Below are positions 11,030-22,450 of a stretch of 64,000 nucleotides of DNA, piece by piece. The stretch's first letter is position 1. Each line of letters begins with the position of its first letter. Where the stretch lies: assembly GCF_029962835.1 (NCBI RefSeq), contig NC_080582.1, positions 74,644,177 to 74,708,176 on the forward strand, given 5' to 3'. The DNA comes from Magnolia sinica. Its lineage: Eukaryota; Streptophyta; Magnoliopsida; Magnoliales; Magnoliaceae. Position numbers and translations under genes: made by a program. A model generated the notes under the pieces. It was not told the origin of the DNA and searched no databases. It saw only the letters and a list, made by a program, of their open reading frames with translations.

Positions 11030-11195
11030 ACCAGTCGAGTGGCTGGCTCGACTGGTCGAGGCCCGCTTGACTCGAAGTCTGGCAAGCATGATTTTTTGAT
11101 GTTCAGGACGCTCGACTAGTCGAGGGTCGGGCTCAACCAATCAAAGGGCTCCTTTGACCAGTCAAGGCCCTGGCTCGACTAGTCGAGGGTTACGC
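11030..11195. repeat. cluster of CTCGACTRGTCGAG palindromes
   Basis: The 14-bp palindromic motif and near matches recur about five times: GCTCGACCAGTCGAG, GCTCGACTGGTCGAG, GCTCGACTAGTCGAG (twice), and a diverged TTTGACCAGTCAAGG. No coding frame. It lies immediately left of the truncated hAT-like MITE. Confidence 0.7.
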
Positions 11196-11225
11196 AGCTC
11201 ACGCGCGGACTACGTAAATTTGAGG

Positions 11226-14200
11226 CGGTCGACTCAACTCGGATCGAACCAGCTTGAATTCGGATCAAACTAGTTCGGTGACTTGGTTACTTTGATATTG
11301 ATATTGCTCACCAATTGTTTGATGAAATGACCCAACTGAGTGTTGGCTGGTGGCAAGGAAAGTATGTATGTGAAACAAGTACCTTTTCTTTTGTCTTCTT
11401 CTTTTTTTTTTATAATTTTTATGTTGCCTACAAGGTGTTTGATGAAATACAATTGTGGGCGACATTTAGAACTTCTTCTCGCAATCCCTGGAGGTTTGGA
11501 ACACAAAGGCGGGGGTCGTGCATCCGCTCGACTCCCCAGTTCCCGAGAGTCACCATTTACAGATATTCATCAATGTGCATTTAATCTGTTTGGGTTACAC
11601 AGCCTGAAGTCCCCTGAACATGAAACATGAACGCAAAAGTCTGTTGAAATGAAGAGGTCTCACCTAAACATATACAAGTCCAAAAATACAAATGGGTCGC
11701 GCATGGCGTTGCCCAACAAATCAACAAAAAAATATGATGTCCAAAAGAAAGGGGCTGAGCCCATAACCCAGCCATCCAATACCGCTCCTCAAGCGAGCGG
11801 CGATCCCTCCATCAGCTGAAAGTACGACAGCTCCAACTCCTCGTCCAGGCTCGTCTCGCTAGGCTCCTCTAGTCCTGAGTCACCTGCATCTATGAAAGGG
11901 TCTGGTTGGTGTTTTAAAACACCGTCCCAGAGTGGGAGTGAGTGATCAACTCAGTGGGTGCTATTAGCCATAAGTTGTAACAAGCATTAATTGCAATAAG
12001 GATTTAATGAAAAGCAATCAATCATAAGTATCTGTCTAGTCTTGTTAATGCGCATGCATGCAGGATGATATGATGGATGCCCTCGCCACAACACTCCCTC
12101 GTGCGACGCCATCTAACAATCGCCAATGCTAACACTCCCTCAGTGCGACCTCGACTGCCGAGTCGCCAACCTAACTAATGCGATGCGATGCGGTCGTGTT
12201 AGCTAAGTCATTAGTTAGGTTCATTCATCCAGAAGGTGAATCTGGTACACCCCATCTATCAATGCCCTAATCTAGGTGCGAGGCCAAGACCCCCAATGCT
12301 TGGGGCTGGGGCCCCGCGGTCCGTGATCCCGTCGGGTTCCTCATCCCCGACTTCAAGCACATGAGGAGTGCCAAGAGAAAAGGGATCGCTCGCGGTCACT
12401 ACAGGGAGGCGCGGTACCCCAGCATAGGCCGACAGCTCGGATACAGTGTCCCATTCCACCATGCCCGGCTCACGAGGCTGTGGACTGATTTCAAGTGGGT
12501 TGTTGTTGGGTTGCAATGATTGTGGGGTGTCCCAGTTTCCATACAAGTGCGAGCAAACAGGGTTAACAATCGTGGTTAGCCAGACAGTAGGCTAGACCGC
12601 ACGAGTCTAGGCGAGCGCATGGCGGAACGACATCGGGTGCAAGCAACCCACGTAGTCTAACTACAGTCGCCCACACACACACTTGCCCCAAATCCATGGG
12701 TTTAGCCTCAAGGCGGTCCTACCAACGAGACTGCCTTATCTTTCCTCGTTTCCATGGCCAATCGCAGGGTTTTAATGGGGGTCCAACATATCAACGGACA
12801 GGGGTATCAGCAGGCAAGATCGTAATCATGTTCACTCACCTCAATCATGCAAATCATACTCGTCAAATAAGCAAGTTCTTACAAATCATTAGTAATAATG
12901 CAAGTGTAGTGGGTGTTGGTGGGGAAGTTGCTCACTTCCTACATTTCATAGAAACATCAACATGGGAATTGACAAGGCACAACATGTGAGCAATCCACAA
13001 ATCATCCAACAAGCGACAATCAAGATTCAACAAGTTATGTGAAGAGAAGCAAATAGAACATACAATTCCATACACTTAAGATAGGCATGATTTTCTAGGT
13101 TTTCTCTACACTCTCTAATTGCATCAACCAAACAATCAAAATCATTAAACTCATATTGAAATTTGTGCTAGGCCACCTAGGAGTAATAGTCCGCACCTAT
13201 GGCTCGATGGAGACTCGGAAAATGCCCTAGGAAAGAGGGCTTTTGGGTGGAACGATCGAAATCCCTAAATCAAGCTATTGCATGTTAGATTTTTCAACCC
13301 AATTCCACATTACTACTTGAACTTCAAGAAGGATGGGTGAAAAACTCACCTAGGCAACCCACGGTCGGTTGTTGGGGCTAAGGAAAAGAGTTTTCTCCTT
13401 GCAAGTGTGGCAAAGAGTAGAAAGGGTTGGCTTTCTTGGGGCCCACCTTGATCTAGGGTCCACCTTGATCTCCACCTTCTCTCTCTTTTCCTCTTTACTC
13501 TCCTTTACTCTCTTTCTCTCTTGGTAGTTGTAGCAAATGGGAGAGGGAGTTATGAGGGATAGGGTTTATTCCCTAGACTTGGGCCCTTTGGCCTTAAGTT
13601 CCCTCATATTCCCAAAATAGCCTACAAGGTCTCCCTTTTTAAGTTGGAGCGGCCCTGACACTCTTTTGGCCACCAAATTTGGTGGGTAGGTGCCTCATGG
13701 CCCGTCTAGGGTCCACATAAAATTTGGGAATAAACGGATAGACGAAAATGGGATTTGAGTCAAAGGCTTTGATCTTTAAACGGCCCTGTGGGGTCCATTT
13801 TAGTGATTTGAGTAATTCTGGTGGTCCTCAGGCTATGAAGTTTTTAGGATGGGTGATCCATGGCCCGATGAAGGGCCACGCAAAATTTGGGGACGATCGG
13901 ACCAGGGGTTTGACCGCACGGGTCCGATTTGTGATCGACGGTGACCGGCCCACGATCGGGTCCCAGAGTTAGTGGACAGGCATAGGAAAATCCATTAGGC
14001 CTCCACGGTAAATATGGAAGAGATCCAATGGTCGGATAACCTGGAATCTTAGTTCCATTTGCAAGCGCCAGATTGGTCCTGGCATGGTTGCAGTGCATTA
14101 AGTCAGTGCCAGATCCCGCTTCTAGGTGTCTGCCGGGTCCGCGGTCCGCGATGGACGACAAGCTCAGTGAGTCCTATGATCCCCTAAATTCCTAGACTTT

Positions 14201-14622
14201 TCTGACCTTCCAGCGTCGCGATATAGCCCGGACGGACTGTAGCTCATTGTAAATGGTCATCCGGCTTGGCGGCCCGCACTTGGTCTTGCCATGGCCTGCC
14301 CGGTACAGGCAAATGGGCTAGTCCTAGATTAATTAGCTCGTAACATCCCTGCCACGAATGTTTCAAACATTTGGTCCTGCGGAAAAATCCTACGTGGACG
14401 CCTCAGGACAAACAGTGAGAATTTGAGCTGCAGTCCATGTATTTGTGAAAATGTCACGGAGGCTAACTCGGCTCGAAGTTGCTGAAGCCACTGAGTGAAC
14501 CGAGTCGAGCTGGCTAGTTAGGCTCAAGGACTGAGTTGAGCCAAGTTCGAGCTGGGTCGGCAAGCGGCCTAGCCGAGTTGAGCTATACCAAGCTCGACTC
14601 GATTTGACGCGTGTACACCTCT
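11226..14622 (-). mobile_element. hAT-like MITE split by a solo LTR
   Basis: 11226-11450 and 14406-14622 are the two halves of an element whose intact relative lies at 58417-58997. Left half landmarks shared with that copy are ACTCGGATCGAACC, GATATTGATATTGCTCACCA-like and GCTGGTGGCAAGGAAAG. Right half landmarks are GAATTTGAGCTGCAGTCCA, GAGCTGGCTAGT and the terminus GTGTACACCTCTA. The left terminal region is missing. A block of about 2.95 kb lies between the halves. Confidence 0.65.
11450..14405 (+). mobile_element. solo LTR-like block (relative of the 34,438 LTR)
   Basis: This block is foreign to the surrounding MITE. It shares with the LTR at 34438-38624, in the same orientation, a segment containing AGGCCGACAGCTCGG and AGTGTCCCATT (12423-12456 against about 35313-35345), followed by a CCATC/GGCTCA-like run. 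Ends are uncertain: the left begins near TGTGGGCGACATTTAGAAC and the right near GGACGCCTCAGGACA, and I cannot show a target duplication. Short frames inside (such as 12259-12546) look non-coding. Confidence 0.45.
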
Positions 14623-15040
14623 ACATGTATATATTGCATATCCACACCGTCCATCGACTTTTTAAAAAAAAAAATTTGTAAGGCATAAGTTCAAAAATGA
14701 AACAAGTCTTAATCTCAAGTGGACCATACCACAGGAAACAATGGTGATCAAATGCTCACCATTTAAAACTTCTTAGAGCCCACCATAATGCCCACCGTTA
14801 TGTTTATTTTAAATCCAATCCATTGAAAGAGTCATAAAGATTGGATGAAGGAAAAAAATAAATATCAACTTGCTCAAGACTTCTATTTCTACCTAAAAGA
14901 TTTTAACGTTAAATCACAATTGTTTCATATGTACGTTCCACCTCTCCTTCTGTGGTCAAGCCCTGAACTGAAATGTAAAAATGAACGAATGTCATGGATA
15001 TACCATAAATACATGGAAGTAGGCTCCAAGGTCAAGATCG
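14623..15040. mobile_element. palindromic foldback repeat, copy 9
   Basis: The left terminus is missing, cut off where the hAT-like MITE ends. The body reads ATATCCACACCGTCCATCGA, then AGTGGACCATACCACAGG, GCTCACCATTTAAAACTTC and CCACCATAATG, with the right arm ACATGGAAGTAGGCTCC. Confidence 0.5.
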
Positions 15041-15312
15041 GACCATATTGGGTGAGGCTAGAGCCCCACCTAATCTGCTCTTATGTCTAGATTTCGGATT
15101 GGTTAGTATGGCACCCTATGTTCGTGGTGTGTTGATGTGGTAAAGTTTCATGGGCCACCATTATATGTGTGTTATATCCACACCGTCCAGTCATTTTGCA
15201 TACTATTTTATGATACAAGCTTGAAAATGAGTCAAATTGAAAATTCAAATGGATGGAAACCAATATCCATTGAACTCTTATTATTGCAACATTCTCGAGA
15301 GCCACATGAGTT

Positions 15313-15313
15313 T

Positions 15314-15367
<54 letters not shown>
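15313..15367. repeat. compound (CT)(TA)(GT) microsatellite
   Basis: A run of CT, then about ten TA, then about eleven GT units. The inverse-complement type, (TA) then (CA), occurs at 15692-15727 on the far side of the TIR element. Confidence 0.95.
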
Positions 15368-15691
15368 GGAAAAGGTTCTATGCGCTCGACCTCACGATAA
15401 GTTCCTATGAGGTTGAGCTGTGTGTGCCCCACTATGATGTATGTCAAACATCAACACCGTACATTTGATAGGTCCCCTTTAAATTATAAGATGTCTCGAA
15501 AATAAGTCATATATAGAACTTAGATGGGCCATACCATCTAAAATCATGTAAAACATATAAAAGCAAGTGGTGGAGCCCACTTGAAATTTGGATGCATCTA
15601 AAACTTAGTCTGACCCCTCATCCAAGTGGGCCCACACAACTCGACCTCACGAGAAGTTCCCATGAGCTCGACCACATAAAATACTTTCTCA
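15368..15691. mobile_element. TIR element flanked by (TA)n, Micron-like
   Basis: The ends are imperfect inverted repeats of about 65 bp. The left holds CTCGACCTCACGATAAGTTC and the right, on the opposite strand, holds GTCGAGCTCATGGGAACTTC and TCGTGAGGTCGAGTTGTGTG. About 320 bp long with no coding capacity. Both ends abut (TA)n runs, which recalls the rice Micron family of MITEs that insert in TA microsatellites. That assignment is inference. Confidence 0.55.
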
Positions 15692-15692
15692 C

Positions 15693-15728
<36 letters not shown>

Positions 15729-16224
15729 TTAAAATAAAGTTTTCAAAGGAACGTTCATTGTCTACTCTTGTTCCTCAGCTTTTTGTAGTGTGGTCTACTT
15801 GAGATTTGAATTTGTCTCATTTTTTTTGTTAATACTTTAAAATGATGTTAAAAAAAAATGGATGGACAGTGTTGATATAACACATACATCAGGACCAGGT
15901 TTACAAAACTATGCCACGTGTACACACCACTCATGTCAATGGTGTGTGTCACACCACGCATTCCGAATCTGAGTTTGCCTATGAGAGCGGGAGAGGAGAG
16001 ATACCGGAGCGTTCGATCACCTCGAGTCTCTTGACTTTTTAAAATCCTTTTGCTAAAGCGAACGCGGCCGTCCACAACCTGACACACGTGCCAACCTGAT
16101 TCGTGTGGTCTTGAATCCAACACGTAAGAAAGCCAGGACCCACTGATTACATTCCGCCGGTAGAAAATCATGGGCGGCTTTCGTGGATCCCCGGATCCAC
16201 CAAGGTGGGTGGTATCCCTGACCG

Positions 16225-16410
16225 TGGGGCCCACCGTGATGTATGTTCATTATATCCAAGGCGTCCATCCGTTTTGAAAACTCAATTTATGCCATGATCC
16301 AAAAAGGAAGCAGATTCAAATCCCAAGTGGACCGTAATACAAAAAACAATCGGCCAGTAAAAAATTATAGTAGGCTATAGCTGATATTTGTGTGGTCTCT
16401 ACATTCATAT
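16225..16410. mobile_element. palindromic foldback repeat, copy 11 (left half)
   Basis: Starts GTGGGGCCCACCGTGATGTA and runs through AGGCGTCCATCCG, GCCATGATCCAAAAAGG, CAAGTGGACCG and GCTGATATTTGTGTGG. The right arm is absent. Confidence 0.55.
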
Positions 16411-17439
16411 GAATCAGTATTTTCGACCGTTCTTCAAAGAAGGGTCATGATTCAATGAGGGCCCCTTGAGCAGAACACGTGTCATGGATTAGGGCCGCTC
16501 ATCAATTAGCTAATACACTGGACATGCCATGTGCCCAACACCAGGTTAGTAAACTCATCAATTGTGCCCCACACGTGTACTGAATTTGAACCGTTGGTCT
16601 TCTTTTCCTAGCCGCCCATTTTTCTCGTACTACACGTGTGGCCCACCTGATGACCTGAAACCTTGAACGACCTGATTTTTGGTCAAGTCATCTCAGTTGC
16701 ACAGTGTTGTGGACTTGGCAAAGCTCTTTACTACCCTTGGTCGTGCGTGGCTTTTCTCAATTGAGAAAAACTCTGATACTCTGGTAGAGTGTGATGGATG
16801 ATACGCGGGCACTTAGATTTCACTTAGAAAAAGATAATACTATAGAGAAGGAAGTACCAGAACGTAGTAGAGCCATCTCTCCACAGTACACGTGGCAGTG
16901 TGATGCACCGATCGTGTCCATCCATATACTGGATCCTATCATTGATGGATTATATTCCAATAATCATACCTATTAGAAAATCCCGAGTGGCAAGAGTTCA
17001 AAAATGGGTCGATCCAAGCCATCCGATCGATGAGGAATTCACTATATGATCCTCCGCCCAAGGATATGCACAATATACTTTGCTCTTTAGTTTGTACAGT
17101 GGAGCCAAGTTTTCAATGATCTATACCGTTGGTTTTGTCAGGACCTAATTAGACAGTCATGGGCTAAAACATCTCCCAGATTGGGAAGACCATGGTATCT
17201 ACTTCTCTTGCGAATCTATATTCAATGGCCATGTTTGAAATGTTCTAACTGTCCTATCAAGAACTTTTTTTAGGCATGACCAATCACAGTGGGGTCCAAT
17301 CGACCAACGGTCTAGATCACTAAACCACAAGTCCTACTTGCGTAAACTGAAATCCAGGTCCATTGTGCATGTCCTCCGATCCAGGATCGCACACTTCTTC
17401 CCCATCAGTACGGGAGCGGATTGGTGCGGCCCTGACCGT

Positions 17440-17895
17440 GGGACCCGCTTTTGTGCATATTTTGCATGGACGCGGATTGCGTCCTACCCCCATGTAAGTG
17501 TTTCATCCACGCCATAAATCGTTTTTCTCAAATCATTTTAATGTATGATCTAAAAAATGAGGCAGGTCTAGGGCTTAAGTGGAAGACAAAGCGGGGATTT
17601 AACGTTCACCATTAAAAACTTCTTGAGAGCTGGAGAAGTTTCGGATCAAGCTGATATTATTGTTTTCACTTCATCCACGTCTGCATGACCCTATTAATAG
17701 GTTGGATGGTAAAAAAAACATCGCGGTGGCCCTTGGAAAGGTTTCAAGGGTGAGTGTCATTATCACTGCAGCTTCCTTTGATGTGGTCCACTGAAGCTGT
17801 GGGTCTACTTCAAATTTTTTTTGTATCTTAAAATGATCTTATAAAAGCGACGAACAGCGTAGATAAAACACTTACATCACGTGACGCAATCCTCG
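17440..17895. mobile_element. palindromic foldback repeat, copy 12, with GCGGATTGCGTCC-type ends
   Basis: The left end GCGGATTGCGTCCTACCCCC is followed by ATGTAAGTGTTTCATCC. The right end ATAAAACACTTACATCACG is followed by TGACGCAATCC. Left and right therefore share a modified terminus, with the usual inner blocks between (GGATCAAGCTGATATTATTG, GGTTGGATGG, GATGTGGTCCACTG). Confidence 0.55.
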
Positions 17896-18285
17896 TCCAT
17901 TTTGCATATCCACGCCCCGTTCTTTCAGCTCATTGTAAGGCCCGATCCAAAAGATGAATTAGATCCTAATCTCAGGTGCACCTTAACACATGAAGCAGTG
18001 GTGAATAACCATTAAAAACTTTCTGTGGGCCAGAATAGTTGTGGATCAAGCTGATATTTATTTATTATCCCTTAATCCAAGGCTCTGTGACCTTATCAAC
18101 AGGTTGGATGGCAAATAAACGTTACGGTAGGCATTTTGGTGGCCCCTATGATTTTTTAACGGTGGGCGTTCAATCACCGTTGTTTCTATGGTGTGGTCCA
18201 CCTGAGATATTAATCTGCTTCATTTTTGGGCTCAGACCCTAAAATGATCTAAAAAGACGGACGGCCTCGCCTTAACGAAAGCGTA
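17896..18285. mobile_element. palindromic foldback repeat, copy 13, abutting copy 12
   Basis: Follows copy 12 with no spacer. It contains GATATCCACGCC-like starts, GGCCCGATCCAAAAGATGAA, GGATCAAGCTGATATTTATT, CAACAGGTTGGATGGC, GGTGGGCGTTCAATCACCG and GGTGTGGTCCACCTGAG. The right terminus is diverged. Confidence 0.5.
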
Positions 18286-18518
18286 TGTTGATTCGAAGTA
18301 GATTAGGTGCACCCGGCCTCATCTAACACAGTGCAGCCCTAACCATAGGGGTCCAGCGGATCCATTGTCTATGCCGCAAGGCATCGTGAATCCGGCTCAA
18401 AAATCTCTCCTTCACCTATGCAACGTGGGCTTCAAAAGCTCTCTTTCGTGTCTTCTTCTTGTCTCAATTCCGATTGATTTGCTTCTTACCTTGAGCAAGC
18501 GCTTGGTTCACCTGTCGT

Positions 18519-18588
18519 TGTATTTCATTCCGTGATCCTCTGCTTTAGTCTTTATTGTATTTCATTTGGTGATCCTCTGCTTTAGTCT
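18519..18588. repeat. 35-bp tandem duplication
   Basis: Two adjacent units carry TTGTATTTCATT and GTGATCCTCTGCTTTAGTCT, differing at a few positions. No coding frame crosses them. Confidence 0.8.
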
Positions 18589-18749
18589 CTAATTTTTGGA
18601 TAGATAGGATCCAACGTTGATTTCTAATTTCAATGTCAGCTCCATATTAGCTATTGCATTTATATCTATCGTTGTTTGTCATATATATAGAATTAACTTT
18701 GAGATTAGGCACAATGCTAAAGATATTTCAGAAGCACATACTCCTCTAC

Positions 18750-20515
18750 GGGGTCGATTGGGACACGATCATAAGGTGTTTTATGATAATACAATTCATT
18801 TACAATTAGGTCTTACTTAAATAATCTCATATGGCCAAATCACCAAATTCAAAAAAAGCTTTTATTTGAAATAAATATGCTTAATAAAACCTTCAAAAAA
18901 GAGCTTCTTTAAATGGGTAATTGACGTCATTTTAAAAAATTACTACAATTTTATTATAAGAGCAATTTAATGGTTGTTTCGGTGAATCTCACCATAAATG
19001 AACCATGCCTTAACTGACAAAAGAATGAATAGATACAATTTTCATATTTAAAGGCATTTGGGCCATCAATTATGTCATACATTAGATGTGGATCAACCAT
19101 CATATGGAGCCCACCTTTGCTGTGGATCATCCATTGCATGAGCCAAACCTCCAAAGTGGGTCGTCCATCGTGCAAGGCCCGTCTTGGATATGAACCATTC
19201 ATCATTAGTGGCCCACCTTAATGTAAGTCATCCATCATATGGGGTCCACCATCAATGCTAATTGCCCTTTATGTGGGACCCCTTAATGTCAACTATCCAT
19301 CACCCATCATGTGTAGTCCACATTTGATGTGTCTATAGTGTGGGCCCTACCTTCGAAGTGGATTGCCCATCATGTAGCCAACTTTGGATATGAGTCATCC
19401 ATCGTGCAAGACCTTGGATGTGGACCATCCTTTAGGTGGGGCCCACTTGATGTGGGCTGTCCATTATGAGGGGCCATACTTTGATGTGGGTCATCCATCA
19501 TGTGAAGCCAGTGCCATCCATTATGTGAGCCCACCTTAATATGGACCATTCATTGTATGAGCCCCACCTTCAATAATCATCTATCGTGTGGGTCCCACCT
19601 TTGATGCAAATTGCCCATCAAATGAGATCCACTTGATGTGCATGTTCCATCATGTTGGGCCATCCATCATGCAAGGCCCACCTTTAATGTGAATCATTCA
19701 TTATATGGGCCTACCTTTATGTGGACCATACATTATGTGGGGCCCCACATTCAATATGGAGCGCATCAAGAGAGGCCCACCTTTGATGCCTACCCTCCAT
19801 CATGTGGATCCTACCTTTGTTGTGGACCATCTATCATGTGGGGCCCACTTGATGTGGATAGTCCATCATGTAGGACCCACCTTTGATGTCCTCCATCCAT
19901 CATTTAGGTCATACCTTTGCTGTGGACCATCCATCATGTGGGGTCCAATCTTCAATATAGGTCATTCATCATGTGGGCCCACCTTTAATGTTAACCTTGC
20001 ATCATGTGGTCCCACATTCAATGTCCACCATCCATAATGTGGGTTCCACCTTTGATGTGGACCTTGATGCCTGCTTGATGTGGATCATCCATTATGTGGG
20101 GCCACAGTTTGATGCAAGCCATCCATCATGTGGGGCTCACCTTTGACGTGAATGTGCATTATGTGGGCCCACCTTTGATGTAGACTACTCATCATGTGGG
20201 GCCCGCCTTTAATATGGGTCGTTCATCATGTGAGCTTGCGTTAAAGAGATTGTAAAGAGAATAAAAGAGAATAAGATGATAATTACTTGAAAAGTTTAAG
20301 GATAAATTTGTCTAAAAATTAGCCCAAAACATTTACTCAATTCAAATAAGTTTCTTTTCGAAAAGTAACCCATCTCCCGCTTATAAAATTAGACCTTATT
20401 TGATACTTTTTAAACAAATAAACACCCTAATTAAATTTTTACCAAACTGTCCAAAAGCTTATTTTTTTTTAAATAAGCCAATAAACTCTTATTTATAGAG
20501 ATGTCAAACGCCCCC
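18750..20515. mobile_element. possible TIR element carrying a minisatellite
   Basis: The left margin reads CGGGGTCGATTGGGACA. The right margin, on the opposite strand, reads GGGGGCGTTTGACA. These are similar enough to be diverged inverted termini. Both flanking arms are AT-rich and hold AAGCTTTTATTT- or AAGCTTTTGGAC-type pieces. The middle is the minisatellite at 19060-20235. No target duplication is convincing. Confidence 0.3.
19060..20235. repeat. minisatellite, about 31-36-bp units
   Basis: The array repeats variants of CCATCATGTGGGGCCCACCT followed by TTGATGTGGA, about thirty-plus times. Substitutions and small indels are frequent. Frames read through it (19638-19886, 19705-20037) give repetitive His/Pro/Cys/Gly-rich peptides of the type SCGPTF, so they are artefacts of the repeat. 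The GGGGCCCACC core resembles the ends of the foldback family. Confidence 0.85.
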
Positions 20516-22254
20516 TCAGCATATGCAGACTGCAACCAAAAAGCTCTCGATCAGATAGTCAGGATCATGATATCATTGCTCTTTTCAGGCCATGGGGGGC
20601 CCACCTCAATTGCTTTGGATTGTCCAACTGTAGCCCTCCATTTAGTACACCAAGCACAAAGTCGCAGCAACTGGACTAGACTAACACAGTTCAATCAAGA
20701 TTGTGAAGACAATGTACGGTTAGCAATCCACATTCAACGTTGTCCATGTCCATCAAGTGGATGATTACCATCATAATTTAAAAACTGAAAAAACTTCGCT
20801 TGAGATGCTCATTCAAGTCAGGCCCACTCAACTTGATATTTAATAATTAATAAGAAACTTTATAAATACTACCTATTTTTTATAAAACTAATATTTTACT
20901 ACCATTTTTTTAAATGTTTTCATTAAATTACGTTGTTAAATAATCCATCTTCCTTTAAATTTTGCTAATGATAGTTGCATCAATTTGATATTTTTGTTAT
21001 CAATGACGAAAGTGCCCTTCAAATGAGTACTTGCGTAAGAAACCCATCTGCATGATTGCATCCTCGACCCCTCAGTCCAAACCCTCCATGGAATACCTAG
21101 TTTTAATTTTATATAGTGCTCGTGTATAAATAATCCAATCCATTGATTTAGGGGGCGTTTGTATCGATGTAAATGGTGGGAATTAAATGTAAGTAGGCGT
21201 AATTGCATAATTATTACAAAATGGAAAACGTTTGGTAGAGGTTATAATTACATATAACTTTTAGCCCGGTATTTATAGTCGTTGGCAAAGGTATCCTCGT
21301 GATTTACATAAAAAAATCCAAGAGAAACCTCAGTTGGTTCTCGTGGTTGAGACGAGACGTCTCTCTAGATTTGACAGTCCTGATGTGCACTGAAATTTGT
21401 ACTCCCACTCTCAATTTTTATTTTTTAAGAAGTTTATTTCTCCACTGCTCGAATTCATTTATGCCTGGGCGACTTGAAGGTGGATTCTGATGCTACACAA
21501 ATTTCATGCACCTCTCCGTCATTCTTCATTTCAACCAACTTAAGTAGTTTTACACAAACACTAGCCCACTTCTTTCTATTGTTGTTCATCTTTCTCTGTA
21601 GACGATTTAAGCGCATTTGAGGTTTGTGCTTTCGGTGTTTGAGCTATCGCGGAACGCCTACTAAGTTTTTTGCGGTTTCCATTCTAAGCACATGTTCGGT
21701 TAATAATCGGGCTCTTCGACCCATGTCAACCTGCTCATCTGCATTAACCCCCTTCCTTCTTCTATTCTCATCCAATTTCTTTGCAGTCGACCATGGGCTG
21801 CAAATGGGGCGTTCTCTTCCCGAGTTTCAATTGACTGCGGTCGTGTGCTTTGAAAAAGAAATAGGTCAGTGACCCTCTTCTTATTACTGCATGTATTGTG
21901 ATCGTGAGTTTAATGTTCAGACACAACACGGTGGGCCTCTCATATGATCTGAACACAATAGAAGAAAATCCAACCGTCTCCAACTACAGAGAAGTAGGAA
22001 CAGTTTTCAGGGAAATCTACATCCATTTGTATTTGGACCCATGCAGAGATTAACAATTTTAGATAAAATCAAACTCCCTTCGCATGCATATGGAATCAAG
22101 TCTAAACTCCCTCTACATGCATATTGGTACCCACCTTGATGACCGGATTATATGAAGTTTGGTGTGTGGTGCCCATCGTAATGCATTTGTTGTATGACAC
22201 AGTTACAAGGGATCGATCTTCTTGTACTTTTTCTAGGTAACAGATTAAGTGATA
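20516..22254. other. no gene recognised; one TTA-GGGGGCGTTTG end near 21150
   Basis: Frames of 60-90 codons occur (21299-21490, 21624-21872), but neither has a recognisable domain. At 21146-21160 TTAGGGGGCGTTTG looks like one end of a Harbinger-type MITE. I could not find the matching right end. Confidence 0.35.
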
Positions 22255-22450
22255 CCTTGGATCCACCGAGATGTTTAGGACTCTTGACTGTAGGGCTTAT
22301 AGTGATGCATATGCCTTAAATCGACACCGCTCAACCATTTTAAAAGCTCGATTTAGGGCATGATCCAAAAAGCGAACCTGACTCAAATCTTAGGTGGATC
22401 GGGCTATAAGAAAACAGTTTTGATTGAATCCATAAGCATTTATGCATAGT
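22255..22450. mobile_element. palindromic foldback repeat, copy 14 (left half)
   Basis: Contains TGACTGTAGGGCTTATAGTG, GACACCGCTCAACCATTTT, GGGCATGATCCAAAAAGCG and TCTTAGGTGGATCG. Ends without a right arm. Confidence 0.4.

Larger units (their letters stand above)
15125..15895. mobile_element. palindromic foldback repeat, copy 10, interrupted
   Basis: The left part (15125-15310) has CATGGGCCACCATTATATG and CACACCGTCCAGTCATTTTG. The right part (about 15740-15895) has TAGTGTGGTCTACTTGAG, GATTTGAATTTGTCTC and GGATGGACAGTGTTGATA. Between them sit mixed microsatellites and a separate TIR element (15368-15691). Confidence 0.5.

Noticed and set aside
11030..11195. CRISPR-like array
   Set aside because: Short palindromes at irregular spacing in a plant nuclear context; no direct repeat/spacer regularity.
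19638..20037. Frames with repeated SCGPTF-type peptides
   Set aside because: They are translations of the minisatellite, with no sign of a conserved protein.
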